DNA of 34,488 nt from Desulfuromonas sp. (GTDB lineage: Bacteria > Desulfobacterota > Desulfuromonadia > Desulfuromonadales > UBA2294): positions 22,538 through 57,025 of the forward strand of contig PKTZ01000152.1 in assembly GCA_002868925.1 (NCBI GenBank). The letters are read 5' to 3'. The notes under the pieces are model-generated. The model was given only the letters and a program-made list of their open reading frames with translations, ran no database searches and was not told where the DNA came from. A program made the position numbers and the translations under genes. This document shows, in pieces, positions 1 through 11,478 of the stretch (within the stretch, counting starts at the first letter, position 1; every line of letters starts with the position of its first letter).

Positions 1-1665
1 TCCTTCAACGGCGGCGCCGTCATGGGGCTGTCGGTCGCTTCGCTCGGTCTGGTCGGTGTCGGTATCGCCTATATCTTTTTCGGCAGTGATCCGGAGACCG
101 CCAAATATATCAATGGTTTTGCCATGGGTGCTTCCTCGATCGCTCTTTTCGCACGTGTCGGCGGCGGTATCTACACCAAGGCGGCCGACGTCGGTGCCGA
201 CCTGGTCGGTAAGGTCGAAGCCGGTATCCCGGAAGACGATCCGCGCAACCCCGGCGTCATCGCCGATAACGTTGGTGACTGTGTCGGTGACACCGCCGGA
301 ATGGGCGCCGATATCTTCGAATCGTACGTCGGTTCGGTCATCGCGACCATTGCCATCGCCGCTGCCGCCAGCCCGGTCCTGTTGACCAAGCTCTCCGCCG
401 GTGTGGCCAATCTTCCGACAGCCCAGTCTTCGGCGATGATCCTGCCGCTCGCCCTGGCGATGATCGGTCTGATCTTCTCCTTTATCGGTATCTTCTCAAT
501 GAAGATTCTTAAGGGGCTCGATCCGGCCAAGGCGCTGCACTACACGACTTTCGTCGCCGCCGGCGGCTTCCTGATCGCTGCCTTCTTCATGATCAAGGGA
601 TTGGGGCTTGCCACTGGCGTCTTCTGGGCAATTCTCGCCGGCACCCTGGCCGGCATCGCCATCGGCCAGATCACCGAGTACTATACTGCATCCTCGCCGG
701 TTATGCGAATCGCTGAGGCGAGCAAAACCGGTCCGGCGACCAATATCATTCACGGACTGGCGGTCGGCCTCGAGTCGTGTGCGCTGCCGATCCTGATTAT
801 CTGTATCGCTATTTTTGTCGCTAACTCGTTTGCCGGTCTCTACGGTATCGGTATCGCCGCGGTCGGTATGCTCGCTACCGTCGGTGTCACCATGACCGTT
901 GACGCCTACGGCCCGATTGCCGACAATGCCGGCGGTATTTCGGAGATGGCCGGTCTCGGCAAAGAGGTTCGTGAGATCACCGACGGCCTCGACGCTATCG
1001 GTAACACCACCGCGGCAATCGGTAAAGGTTTTGCCATCGGTTCCGCCGCTCTCACCGCCTTGGCCCTGTTTTCCGCTTATGCCACCACCGTCGGGCTCAA
1101 AGCGATCAACCTGATTAACCCCTCTACCGTTATCGGTCTGCTGATCGGCGGCGCCCTGCCGTTCTTTATCGGCGCTTTGACCATGACTTCGGTCGGTCGC
1201 GCTGCCGGCAAGATGGTCGACGAGATCCGTCGCCAGTTCCGCGAGATCCCCGGCCTGCTCGAAGGCAAAGAGGGCGTTCGTCCCGAGCCTGAGAAGTGCG
1301 TTGATATCTCGGCCGCCGCTGCGCTGCGCGAGATGGTTCTTCCAGGTGTTGTTGCCGTCATTGCTCCGGTCGCCGTCGGTTTCGTTCTCGGCGCCGAGGC
1401 GCTCGGCGGCATGCTCGCCGGTGCAACCGTCGCCGGTGTTCTGCTCGCCCTGATGATGTCGAACGGCGGTGGCGCCTGGGATAACGCCAAGAAGTACATC
1501 GAGCAGGGTAAGGTTGCCGGTGAGGCGAAGGGCGGCGACGCTCATGCTGCCGCCGTTATCGGCGATACCGTCGGCGACCCCTTCAAAGATACCTCCGGTC
1601 CGGCCATGAACATCCTGATCAAGCTGATGAGTGTTGTTTCGCTGGTCATCGCACCGTTGCTGTAA
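1..1665 (+). CDS. hppA: Membrane-bound proton/sodium-translocating pyrophosphatase, 5'-partial (runs in from left edge)
   Basis: Open from base 1 ([16 protein letters not shown]...). Motifs [35 protein letters not shown] and [22 protein letters not shown] are typical of H+-PPase; many TM segments. Confidence 0.96.
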   Translation, partial: SFNGGAVMGLSVASLGLVGVGIAYIFFGSDPETAKYINGFAMGASSIALFARVGGGIYTKAADVGADLVGKVEAGIPEDDPRNPGVIADNVGDCVGDTAGMGADIFESYVGSVIATIAIAAAASPVLLTKLSAGVANLPTAQSSAMILPLALAMIGLIFSFIGIFSMKILKGLDPAKALHYTTFVAAGGFLIAAFFMIKGLGLATGVFWAILAGTLAGIAIGQITEYYTASSPVMRIAEASKTGPATNIIHGLAVGLESCALPILIICIAIFVANSFAGLYGIGIAAVGMLATVGVTMTVDAYGPIADNAGGISEMAGLGKEVREITDGLDAIGNTTAAIGKGFAIGSAALTALALFSAYATTVGLKAINLINPSTVIGLLIGGALPFFIGALTMTSVGRAAGKMVDEIRRQFREIPGLLEGKEGVRPEPEKCVDISAAAALREMVLPGVVAVIAPVAVGFVLGAEALGGMLAGATVAGVLLALMMSNGGGAWDNAKKYIEQGKVAGEAKGGDAHAAAVIGDTVGDPFKDTSGPAMNILIKLMSVVSLVIAPLL

Positions 1666-1687
1666 AAAACCGTCATACTGACGCTAC

Positions 1688-1721
1688 CGATAGCCGGAAC
1701 CTTGTTGGGTTCCGGCTATCG
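1688..1721 (+). terminator. 14-bp perfect hairpin between hppA and ychF (weak U-tract)
   Basis: CGATAGCCGGAACC-TTGTTG-GGTTCCGGCTATCG followed by CTTTGT. Confidence 0.5.
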
Positions 1722-1747
1722 CTTTGTAAACCACGAAAGAAACGCGT

Positions 1748-2842
1748 ATGGGATTCAAATGCGGAATCGTCGGTCTGCCGAACGTCGGCAAGTCGACCAT
1801 CTTTAACGCCATCACCTCGGCCGGAGCCGAGTCGGCGAACTATCCGTTCTGTACCATCGAGCCGAACGTCGGTATCGTAACCGTACCGGATACACGTCTC
1901 GATGCTCTGGCCGAAATCGTCAAGCCACAGAACGTGTTGCCGACGACCATGGAGTTCGTCGATATCGCCGGCCTGGTCAAGGGGGCGAGCCAGGGGGAAG
2001 GGCTCGGCAACCAGTTCCTCGGCCATATCCGCCAGGTCGACGCCATTGCTCACATCGTCCGTTGCTTTGAAGATGACAACGTGGTTCATGTCGACGGTTC
2101 GGTCGATCCGCTCCGCGATATCGAGGTCATCCAGACCGAGCTCAATCTGGCCGATCTCGAGACCGTGGAGAAACGGCTGACCCGGATCGCCAAGCAGGCC
2201 AAGAGTGGCGACAAGGCGATGCAGCAGGAGTTGGCGATCCTGCAGAAAATCGAGACCGTGCTCAACGACGGTAAGCCGGTCCGCAGTGCCGATCTCTCCA
2301 ACGAGGAGTGGGCAAGCCTGCGAGATCTGCACCTGATCACCGCCAAGCCGGTGCTGTACGTCGCCAACGTTTCCGAGGATGACCTGATCGACGGTAACCC
2401 GCAGGTCGAGAAGGTTGAACAGCACGCGGCCACCGAAAACTCGGAGGTCGTCCTGATCTGCGGCAAGATCGAGTCGGAGATCGCCGAGCTCGATGCCGAC
2501 GAGAAGGTCGAGTTCCTTTCTGAACTCGGGCTCAACGAGTCGGGTCTCGACCGGATGATCCACGCCGGGTATGCCCTGCTCGGTCTGCAGACTTATTTCA
2601 CCGCCGGGGTCAAGGAGGTTCGGGCCTGGACCGTCCGCAAAGGCGCCCGGGCTCCGGAAGCGGCCGGGGTGATCCACTCCGATTTCGAGCGCGGCTTCAT
2701 CCGGGCCGAAGTGGTCGCCTATGACGATTTCGTCGCCTCGAAAGGCGAAGCCGGAGCCCGCGAGAAAGGGCTGCTCCGCTCCGAAGGGAAGGAGTACGTC
2801 GTCGCCGATGGTGATGTCATCCATTTCCGGTTCAACGTTTAA
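1748..2842 (+). CDS. ychF: Redox-regulated ATPase/GTPase YchF (Obg family)
   Basis: [37 protein letters not shown] and C-terminal TGS domain ending [13 protein letters not shown]. Confidence 0.97.
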   Translation: MGFKCGIVGLPNVGKSTIFNAITSAGAESANYPFCTIEPNVGIVTVPDTRLDALAEIVKPQNVLPTTMEFVDIAGLVKGASQGEGLGNQFLGHIRQVDAIAHIVRCFEDDNVVHVDGSVDPLRDIEVIQTELNLADLETVEKRLTRIAKQAKSGDKAMQQELAILQKIETVLNDGKPVRSADLSNEEWASLRDLHLITAKPVLYVANVSEDDLIDGNPQVEKVEQHAATENSEVVLICGKIESEIAELDADEKVEFLSELGLNESGLDRMIHAGYALLGLQTYFTAGVKEVRAWTVRKGARAPEAAGVIHSDFERGFIRAEVVAYDDFVASKGEAGAREKGLLRSEGKEYVVADGDVIHFRFNV

Positions 2843-2979
2843 CCCCGGATGCGGTAAAATCTTGCATTAGCACCCCGGGTGTGTTATTAAAACAAACTTT
2901 CGCCGACAGGGCGTTCCTGCGGTCTGTCAGCTCCTTGCTCCGGTATAATGCCGGGGCTACTAAGCCAAAAGGAGGTCAT

Positions 2980-3432
2980 ATGCGTACCTACGAAACTATC
3001 ATCATCATCCATCCCGAAACGGCGGGCGATGCCTACACCGGTGTCGTCGACAAGTACAAGGGTATCCTCGACGAACTGGGTGCCAGTACGATTGCCGTCG
3101 AAGAGTGGGGCACCCGTAAGATGGCGTACATCGTCAAGAAGCAGGAGCGGGGTACTTACGTCCTGTTTGCCTACGAAGGCAATCCGGACAGCATCCGCGA
3201 ACTCGAGCGTCGCCTGCGTATCGATGACAACGTCATCAAGTTCATGACGGTTCAACTCGAAGGTGGATACGAGCCTTCAGGTTTTGTCCGCAAGGTCGAG
3301 GAGAGCGAAACCGCTTCTCCGGCAAAGGAAGAGTCTTCGGAAAAAGCGCCTGAAGCCAAGAAGGAAGCTGCCAAGGAAGAGGCAGCCGAAGAGGCTTCTG
3401 ATTCCGCTAAGACCGAAGAAGAGACCGCCTGA
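2980..3432 (+). CDS. rpsF: 30S ribosomal protein S6
   Basis: MRTYETIIIIHPE... with SD AAAGGAGGTCAT directly upstream. The ORF-track start at 2881 is an upstream extension. Acidic/Lys-rich C-terminal tail. Confidence 0.95.
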   Translation: MRTYETIIIIHPETAGDAYTGVVDKYKGILDELGASTIAVEEWGTRKMAYIVKKQERGTYVLFAYEGNPDSIRELERRLRIDDNVIKFMTVQLEGGYEPSGFVRKVEESETASPAKEESSEKAPEAKKEAAKEEAAEEASDSAKTEEETA

Positions 3433-3468
3433 GCGATTCGACAAATCAATTAAATCTGGAGGATAAAA

Positions 3469-3714
3469 ATGGCTTATCAACCACGTCGTCGTTTTACCCG
3501 GCGCAAGGGCTGCCGGTTCTGTATTGACAAGACCAAGATCGATTACAAGGATACCCGGAGTCTGCGTTACTTTGTCTCCGAGCGGGGCAAGATTGTACCG
3601 CGCCGCATTTCGGGCAACTGCGCCGAACACCAGCGCAAGGTGACCGAGGCGATCAAGCGCGCCCGGAATATCGCTTTGCTCCCTTTCACGGCTAGCCACT
3701 CGCTCGACAAGTAA
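3469..3714 (+). CDS. rpsR: 30S ribosomal protein S18
   Basis: [13 protein letters not shown]...[50 protein letters not shown]. Confidence 0.97.
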   Translation: MAYQPRRRFTRRKGCRFCIDKTKIDYKDTRSLRYFVSERGKIVPRRISGNCAEHQRKVTEAIKRARNIALLPFTASHSLDK

Positions 3715-3719
3715 GGGGT

Positions 3720-4673
3720 ATGTCTCCCGGCGCGGAGCAACAGAACCTGACACTTGACCTGCTGTGGGGAGTCGGGGCTGCGGTCACCACCCTGCTGCTT
3801 CTGGCGGCGATCGCCCAGCTCGGCGTCCCCGGGGTTTTGCTGAATCTCTTTGTCGCGGTACCGGCCGCCTATGTTCACATGCGGTTCAGCACCGTGGCGG
3901 CTGTTTCAGCGGTCGGGCTGGTACTGGCTGGTGAATACCTGCTGGCCGGTCCGGGAGGAGTCGCCGGATACCTGCTGCAGTTCGGTATCATGTCGATCCT
4001 GCTGCCGCTTTTGATGCGGCGCGGCTTGAGCTGGGGACGGTCGGCGGTTTTGACGATCGCCGTTGTTTCCCTGTGTGGACTGGGACTGCTGGCCAGCTAC
4101 GCCAATAGTGCCGGCAGCTCGGTGACCGAGGTGGTCAGCGGCTATGCCGCCTCCGAGGCGGACCAGGCGATGGAGATTTACAAGGCGTCCGACCTGACGC
4201 CGGAGCAGCTTGAAACGCTGCGCGAGTCGGTCGATGAGATGGCCGGCTTCATCGTCTACACCTATCCCGGCCTGGCGGTTTCGGTTGTCGGCCTTTTGGC
4301 CCTGCTGATGCTCGGGATACTGCAGGTAATTTCGAAGGGCCGGTATGAAATCCCGGGGCCTGTCTTTGCCCGTTGGAAATCGCCGGAGCTGTTGGTCTGG
4401 CCGTTGATCGGTGCCGGTTTCATGTTCGCCATGGGTGAAGATGCCTGGCGGCAGATCGGCGCCAACCTGCTGATCGTGATGTTGCCGATCTACTTTTTGC
4501 AGGGGTTGGCGATCATTACCTATTTTTTCAACAAGCGCCGTACACCGCCGTTGCTAAGAGGCCTCGGGTACGTGTTGCTGACGCTGTTTAACCCGCTGCC
4601 GCTGATCGTTGCCGGCATCGGGGTGTTCGACCTCTGGGTCGATTTTAGAAAACCACGTATAAAAGAGACTTGA
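3720..4673 (+). CDS. DUF2232 (YybS-like) multipass membrane protein
   Basis: Hydrophobic multi-TM protein between rpsR and rplI, the usual position of this family. Confidence 0.8.
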   Translation: MSPGAEQQNLTLDLLWGVGAAVTTLLLLAAIAQLGVPGVLLNLFVAVPAAYVHMRFSTVAAVSAVGLVLAGEYLLAGPGGVAGYLLQFGIMSILLPLLMRRGLSWGRSAVLTIAVVSLCGLGLLASYANSAGSSVTEVVSGYAASEADQAMEIYKASDLTPEQLETLRESVDEMAGFIVYTYPGLAVSVVGLLALLMLGILQVISKGRYEIPGPVFARWKSPELLVWPLIGAGFMFAMGEDAWRQIGANLLIVMLPIYFLQGLAIITYFFNKRRTPPLLRGLGYVLLTLFNPLPLIVAGIGVFDLWVDFRKPRIKET

Positions 4674-4696
4674 GTCTATTTGCGGAGGATATAATC

Positions 4697-5149
4697 ATGA
4701 AGGTTATTCTGAACGAAAACGTAGAAGGGCTCGGCAATATTGGCGATCTGGTCAATGTCAAGCCGGGTTATGCGCGTAACTTCCTGCTGCCGCGCAAGAT
4801 TGCCATTGTCGCCGATGAGAAGAACGTGAAAGAGTTCGAACATCAGAAGCGTCAGGCCGAGCGGAAGCTGGAGAAGATTACCCAGGAAGCCGAGATCGTC
4901 AAGAACAAGATCGAAAAGGTCTCCTGCGTGGTCTCGCACCGGGCCGGTGAAGAAGGCAAGCTTTTCGGCAGCGTCACCAATATCGAACTCGCCGAAAAAC
5001 TGGCCGAGGCCGGGGTCGAAATCGACCGGAAACATATCGTTCTGGCCGAGCCGATCAAGAGCCTGGGTGAGCACGATGTTACCATCAAGCTCGACGCCGG
5101 TGTCACCGCCACCCTGAAAGTGGTTGTTGAAGCGAGCGAAGAAGAGTAA
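4697..5149 (+). CDS. rplI: 50S ribosomal protein L9
   Basis: MKVILNENVEGLGNIGDLVNVKPGYARNFLLPRKIA; SD GGAGG upstream of ATG 4697. Confidence 0.96.
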   Translation: MKVILNENVEGLGNIGDLVNVKPGYARNFLLPRKIAIVADEKNVKEFEHQKRQAERKLEKITQEAEIVKNKIEKVSCVVSHRAGEEGKLFGSVTNIELAEKLAEAGVEIDRKHIVLAEPIKSLGEHDVTIKLDAGVTATLKVVVEASEEE

Positions 5150-5216
5150 TATTTCCCTGCAGGGAGTCGGAATCTTCCTTCTCCCTGCAGGGTACTGAAA
5201 CCGCCTGCGTCGCTAG

Positions 5217-5240
5217 CCGCACGGTATCCTTTCCGTGCGG
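5217..5240 (+). terminator. Terminator-like hairpin between rplI and dnaB
   Basis: CCGCACGG-TATCCTTT-CCGTGCGG followed by ACCGATTTTTATTT. Confidence 0.5.
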
Positions 5241-5354
5241 ACCGATTTTTATTTGTGCTGCGGCGGGATCACCATGTCGGTTCTCGGTATTATGCTGTGA
5301 ACCGGAACTAGAAGGAGTTCTCCTTCTACCTGCCTGAGCGTTCGGGAGAGCTGA

Positions 5355-6725
5355 ATGGTCGAGACCCCTTCCCATCGGTTGCCACCGCAAAATCTCGAGG
5401 GCGAGATGTCTGTCCTCGGCGGCATCCTGCTCGAGAATAACGCCTTGAACAAGGCGCTCGAAATTCTGCGCCCGGACGATTTCTACCGCGAAAGCCACCG
5501 CAAGATATTCAACGCCCTGGTCGATCTGTCCGAAAAGGGCGAACCGGCCGACCTGGTCACCCTGACCGCTACCCTCAAGGAGAGTGGCGACCTCGATGCG
5601 GTCGGCGGCTCCCCGTACCTAGCGACCCTGGTCGATTATGTCCCGACCGCGGCCAACATCAGCTACTACGCGAAGATGGTCAAGGAGAAGGCGGTCGCCC
5701 GCCGCCTGATCGAGGTCGCGACCGATATTGCCTCCAAGGGATACGAGGGGGGGGATGTCGAAACCAAGCTCGACTGGGCCGAGAAATCGATCTTCGAAAT
5801 CGCCGGCCTGCGCATCAAGCCCTCCTACTTCTCGACCAAGCAGATCCTGAAGGATACCTTCAAGCAGATCGAAGCGCTCTACGACCGGAAGGAGAAGGTG
5901 ACCGGCGTACCGTCCGGCTTCGTTGATCTCGACGAAATGACGGCCGGGCTGCAGTCGGGCGACCTGATCATCATCGCCGGGCGTCCGTCGATGGGCAAGA
6001 CCGCTTTCTGTCTCAACGTCGTCGAGCAGGCCTCGGTGCATTTGGAGAAGAAGGTTCCCTCCCTGGTCTTTTCCCTCGAGATGAGCAAGGAACAGCTGGT
6101 GCAGCGGATGCTCTGCTCGATCTCCAAGGTCGACGCCAGCCGTTTGCGGACCGGGCACCTCGGCGAGTCGGACTGGCCCAAGCTGACCACCGGTGCCGGA
6201 CTGCTTTCGGAAGCACCGGTCTATATCGATGATACACCGGCGATCTCGATCCTCGAGTTGCGGGCCAAGGCGCGCCGGTTGAAGGCGGAGCAGGATATCG
6301 GCCTGATCGTGATCGACTATCTGCAGCTGATGCAGGGAACCAACCCGGAGAGCCGCCAACAGGAAATCTCCGAGATCTCCCGATCCCTCAAGGCGCTGGC
6401 CAAGGAGCTTGAAGTTCCGGTTATCGCCCTGTCGCAGCTCAACCGCTCCCTCGAGAGCCGTACCGACAAACGGCCGATCATGGCCGATTTGCGTGAGTCT
6501 GGAGCCATCGAGCAGGATGCTGACGTCATTATGTTCGTCTACAGGGAGGCGGTTTACTGCGAGTCGTGCAAGAGCCGTGAGAAGACCTGTGAAAAGAGCC
6601 ACGAAAAGGATGCCGAGATCATTGTCGGCAAACAGAGAAATGGTCCGATCGGAACCGTTCACCTGACCTTCCGCGGCGAATATACCCGGTTCGAGAACCA
6701 GGCCAAACGCCAGGAAGGCTATTGA
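5355..6725 (+). CDS. dnaB: Replicative DNA helicase
   Basis: RLPPQNLEGEMSVLGGILL, Walker A AGRPSMGKTAF, VIDYLQLMQG, ALSQLNRSLESR, DLRESGAIEQDADVI. Confidence 0.97.
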   Translation: MVETPSHRLPPQNLEGEMSVLGGILLENNALNKALEILRPDDFYRESHRKIFNALVDLSEKGEPADLVTLTATLKESGDLDAVGGSPYLATLVDYVPTAANISYYAKMVKEKAVARRLIEVATDIASKGYEGGDVETKLDWAEKSIFEIAGLRIKPSYFSTKQILKDTFKQIEALYDRKEKVTGVPSGFVDLDEMTAGLQSGDLIIIAGRPSMGKTAFCLNVVEQASVHLEKKVPSLVFSLEMSKEQLVQRMLCSISKVDASRLRTGHLGESDWPKLTTGAGLLSEAPVYIDDTPAISILELRAKARRLKAEQDIGLIVIDYLQLMQGTNPESRQQEISEISRSLKALAKELEVPVIALSQLNRSLESRTDKRPIMADLRESGAIEQDADVIMFVYREAVYCESCKSREKTCEKSHEKDAEIIVGKQRNGPIGTVHLTFRGEYTRFENQAKRQEGY

Positions 6726-6746
6726 CCTTTACTCAATAGAGATATC

Positions 6747-6777
6747 AAAAGGCCCCGCATCGATTGCGGGGCCTTTT
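6747..6777. terminator. Bidirectional terminator between convergent dnaB and folA
   Basis: AAAAGGCCCCGC-ATCGATT-GCGGGGCCTTTT; the folA stop codon lies at its edge. Confidence 0.85.
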
Positions 6778-7267
6778 ATTTTTTCCTGAGGTAGGCGGTG
6801 TAGGTGAACCCCTGGTGGGGAGTTCGTTCTATCTCTTCCCATTCGGTGAAATCGATTTCCGGGAAGAAGGTATCTCCGAAAAAGTCGCCTTCGACCCACG
6901 AGATGTGCAGCCGGTCGACCAGCAGCAGGGCCGCCCGGTAGATTTCGGCGCCACCGACAAAGAAGATATCCTTGCCGAGCTTCCGTGCCGCCGCCAACCC
7001 TTTGCCAAAGGTCGGGTAGATGTCGATCCCGTCAGTCGCCTGCAGGGTCGAACTGATAACGATGTTATCCCGGTCGGGAAGCGGCCGGCCGAGACTTTCG
7101 AAGGTCGTTCTCCCCATGATAAGGGCTTGTCCCATGGTGAGCTGTTTAAACAGCTGCAAATCATCCGGCAACTGCCAAGGGATATCTCCGTCGGCCCCGA
7201 TGAGATGATCGGCGGTCATCGCGACGATGATGTGCAGTTGCGGTGGCCTGTTTACTGTCGGATTCAT
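6776..7267 (-). CDS. folA: Dihydrofolate reductase
   Basis: MNPTVNRPPQLHIIVAMTADHLIGADGDIPWQLPDDLQLFKQLTMGQALIMGRTTFESLGRPLPDR...FFVGGAEIYRAAL. Start set at 7267 rather than the 7618 ORF extension. Confidence 0.93.
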   Translation of the reverse strand: MNPTVNRPPQLHIIVAMTADHLIGADGDIPWQLPDDLQLFKQLTMGQALIMGRTTFESLGRPLPDRDNIVISSTLQATDGIDIYPTFGKGLAAARKLGKDIFFVGGAEIYRAALLLVDRLHISWVEGDFFGDTFFPEIDFTEWEEIERTPHQGFTYTAYLRKK

Positions 7268-7358
7268 GACATGAGCTTTATTCAACCGGCGGCTCCTTGT
7301 CAAGGGGTAAGAACGTGGTAGGATTTCATATATTGCGATAAGCCATAGGAGGGAGCGT

Positions 7359-7676
7359 ATGACCATTCTTGTCGAACTCAATTGTGGTCTTCTGGGTGAG
7401 GTTCCGGCTGCGGTGCTTGACCGGCTTCTTGAACTGGATCTCGTCGCCGGGTTCAAGCGGAGTTCCGGTTGGGCGATCCCCGGTCGCGACCCGATCCGCA
7501 AAAGCCGGGCCATGCTCTGTTTCCCCGAGCGGCGGGCGGCGATGCAGGAACTATTTGAGTCGGAATCTCCATTGATGTATTGGCAGGAGGATCGCTGCCA
7601 GTCTGAGCCGAGTGCCAAGAGTGAACCGCATCAACATTCCGGCCAGAACTCGCCGGCCGAGCTTTATTCGGCATAA
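7359..7676 (+). CDS. Conserved-looking hypothetical protein (about 105 aa)
   Basis: ATG preceded by GGAGGGAGCGT; isolated between two terminators. Family not recognised. Confidence 0.6.
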   Translation: MTILVELNCGLLGEVPAAVLDRLLELDLVAGFKRSSGWAIPGRDPIRKSRAMLCFPERRAAMQELFESESPLMYWQEDRCQSEPSAKSEPHQHSGQNSPAELYSA

Positions 7677-7705
7677 TATTTTAGCTTCCGCATCTCATTT
7701 ATTTT

Positions 7706-7747
7706 AAAAACAGGCAATGTCTTTGTTGGACATTACCTGTTTTTTCT
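7706..7747. terminator. Bidirectional terminator between convergent genes
   Basis: AAAAACAGGCAATGTC-TTTGTT-GGACATTACCTGTTTTTT. Confidence 0.8.
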
Positions 7748-7807
7748 GCAGTTGGTTTTTGTTCGTGTGGGGAAGGTCGGGTTGTTGGCCGGTTGGCAGA
7801 GGCTTAA

Positions 7808-8908
7808 TTAATTTTGCAGCGGACTGGCATCGACTGATTCCCGGGGCTTATCCCCCAGCCACTTTTCCATGACCTCGAATATCTGATTACGCCGGAACGG
7901 TTTGTTTAGAAAGTCATTCATCCCGGCTTCGAGACAAAGGTTCTCTGCCTCTTTACCTGCATTTGCGGTCAGGGCAATAATTGCCGTATCCAGGCCTTTT
8001 TCACGGATCATTTTGGTCGTTTCAGCCCCATTGAGACCAGGCATTTCAAAATCCATAAAAATAAGATCGTATTCACTCTTCTTCAACGCTTCTAATGCCT
8101 CTGAGCCATTGTCGAGGATGTCGAGATGGCAACCGCAGCGTGAGAGGAAAAGGGAGAGTAACCTCTGGGTGGCCGGGTTGTCTTCAACCATGAGAATCCG
8201 CTTGTGTTGGTAGGCAGCTTCCAGAGACGGCGACCCTGCCTCCCCCTGTTTGGCGAGCGACATGTTCAATGCCAACCAGAAAGTCGAGCCTTTGCCCGGT
8301 TTGCTTTGCAGGCCGAACTGACCACCCGTCTCACGAATCAGCTGTTGAATGTGTGCCAGCCCACTCGGTGGGGTTTTACTTTGAGGGCTAGTTCCGGCTT
8401 CGAGGATGGTTTTTTGTTGTTTCTCGGAAATGCCGCAACCGGTGTCGTTGACTGCCAACCAAAGAGATCCGTCTGAGCGCGGGCCAGAAAAGTTTGCAGT
8501 GAGGATGATTTCTCCCTGCTCGGTATGGTTGAGCGCATTGGTGAGGAGTTCGGTCAGTATCGCTTTGACCCGGTCGGGGTCGCCGGAAAAGACCATCTCT
8601 GCGGAATCGTCGATGTGACAGGAAAGCTCGATCCCTTTATCTCTGGCCGCCCGTGCAAAATCGGCGACCAGATTATGGCAGAGTCGTGGAAGTGAGAAGG
8701 GGAGCAGCTTATCGTAACCCGGTCCGGTATCGCTCAACTGGTTAGATACGTCATCGACCAAGCTAAGCAGTTCATGGAGCGATTCTTCAAGATGGTTGTT
8801 CAGATCAATAACGGATATAGAGCGGCGCATTTCCTCACCGCATAAACGTAATTCCTTCAACTTATGCTGGATTGAATCTTTGAACTGTTTTTCGTTTATG
8901 TCTCTCAT
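7808..8908 (-). CDS. Hybrid HATPase-receiver protein with degenerate or missing HisKA
   Basis: HATPase_c N-box LTELLTNALNH and G-boxes DTGCGIS / GKGSTFWLAL, then REC domain RILMVEDNPATQRLL...DLIFMDFEMPGLNG...NKPF. No canonical SHEIRTPL H-box. Confidence 0.88.
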   Translation of the reverse strand: MRDINEKQFKDSIQHKLKELRLCGEEMRRSISVIDLNNHLEESLHELLSLVDDVSNQLSDTGPGYDKLLPFSLPRLCHNLVADFARAARDKGIELSCHIDDSAEMVFSGDPDRVKAILTELLTNALNHTEQGEIILTANFSGPRSDGSLWLAVNDTGCGISEKQQKTILEAGTSPQSKTPPSGLAHIQQLIRETGGQFGLQSKPGKGSTFWLALNMSLAKQGEAGSPSLEAAYQHKRILMVEDNPATQRLLSLFLSRCGCHLDILDNGSEALEALKKSEYDLIFMDFEMPGLNGAETTKMIREKGLDTAIIALTANAGKEAENLCLEAGMNDFLNKPFRRNQIFEVMEKWLGDKPRESVDASPLQN

Positions 8909-8925
8909 GTTTCGTCCGACATATT

Positions 8926-10362
<1,437 letters not shown>

Positions 10363-10383
10363 TGTATCCTTTAACAGTGTTGA

Positions 10384-11478
10384 TTATGCCGACTCCCGGA
10401 TGAACGGGAGTGATACGCGAAAGGTTGTGCCCTCATTCGGTTTGCTCTTGACCCGGATAAAGCCGTTGTGGCTGCCGATGATCTTCTGGCAGGTCGCCAG
10501 TCCGAGGCCGCTGCCGCCGACCTTGGTTGTGTAGAAGGGGGTGAAGATCCGTTCCTTCTCTTCCTTCGAAATGCCGGGGCCGTCGTCGGTAATTTCGACC
10601 ACGATCCAGGGGACCGGTCTTTTGCCCGGGTTGTGTAGGTGGTAGTCGGAAACGATCTTGCAACTGATCGAGATGACACCATTCTGCTTGACCGCTTCGG
10701 CGGCGTTCTTGATCAGGTTGAGGAAGAGGCGGGTGAGCAGCGCCTCATCGCCGCTGATCGGCGGAATGCTCGGGTCGAGGTCGAGGACGAAGCAGATGTT
10801 GCGCTCGCGGTGCGCCTCCTGCTGCAACAGCAGCAGGTCGCCGAGCATCTGGTTGAGGTCGACTTCGTTCTTCGATAACGGCCGCGGCCGCGAGAGGTCC
10901 ATCAGCTCCTCGATGATGCCGTCGACCCGCTCGACCTCCTTGATCATGACCGAGGTGTATTCCTGCAGCGGCGAGTTGTCGCCGAGTTCCATTTCGAGAA
11001 GCTGGGCCGCGCCGCGGATACCACCGAGCGGGTTTTTGACCTCATGCGCGAGGCCGGCGGCGAGGGTGCCGAGCATGGAGAGGCGGTCGGCGTGGCGGAG
11101 CGCCTCTTCGAGCTCCTTGGTCCGGCTCAGGTCGCGGATGATCATGACCACCCCTTCCTGGTCGCTGCCACTGCCGAAGATCGGCGAGACGGTAATGCTG
11201 ATCGGGATCGGCGGCCCCGCCGAGGGGTGGAGAAAGACGTCCTCGTCGTCCGAGATCGATCGCCCGGCGCTCAGGGTCTGCTGGATCAGGGCCAGGATTT
11301 CTGCCTGGCCGGCGAAGAGCTGCTCGTAGTGACGACCGAGGCACTGCTTCTCCGACAGCCCGGTATAGGCCTGTGCCGTCGGGTTGAACAGGACGATATG
11401 CCCCTCCTGGTCGGTCGCAATGACCGCCCGGTCGAGGTTGTCGATGACCCGTGCGTAGATTTGCTGTTCAGGTTGCAT
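10384..11478 (-). CDS. ntrB: PAS-domain sensor histidine kinase, NtrB/GlnL type
   Basis: PAS domain, H-box GTLAAGLAHEVKNPLGGIRGAAQLLE, HATPase DDGPGISKEEKERIFTPFYTTKVGGSGLGLA. Start set at ATG 11478 (MQPEQQIY). Confidence 0.9.
   Translation of the reverse strand: MQPEQQIYARVIDNLDRAVIATDQEGHIVLFNPTAQAYTGLSEKQCLGRHYEQLFAGQAEILALIQQTLSAGRSISDDEDVFLHPSAGPPIPISITVSPIFGSGSDQEGVVMIIRDLSRTKELEEALRHADRLSMLGTLAAGLAHEVKNPLGGIRGAAQLLEMELGDNSPLQEYTSVMIKEVERVDGIIEELMDLSRPRPLSKNEVDLNQMLGDLLLLQQEAHRERNICFVLDLDPSIPPISGDEALLTRLFLNLIKNAAEAVKQNGVISISCKIVSDYHLHNPGKRPVPWIVVEITDDGPGISKEEKERIFTPFYTTKVGGSGLGLATCQKIIGSHNGFIRVKSKPNEGTTFRVSLPFIRESA

Noticed and set aside
496-1545. 349-aa minus-strand ORF within hppA
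   Set aside because: Antisense to a well-supported membrane PPase; no recognisable domain.
1673-2824. 383-aa minus-strand ORF opposite ychF
   Set aside because: Antisense shadow of a clear GTPase gene; composition is a frame artefact of GC-rich codon usage.
5619-6662. 347-aa minus-strand ORF within dnaB
   Set aside because: Antisense shadow of dnaB.
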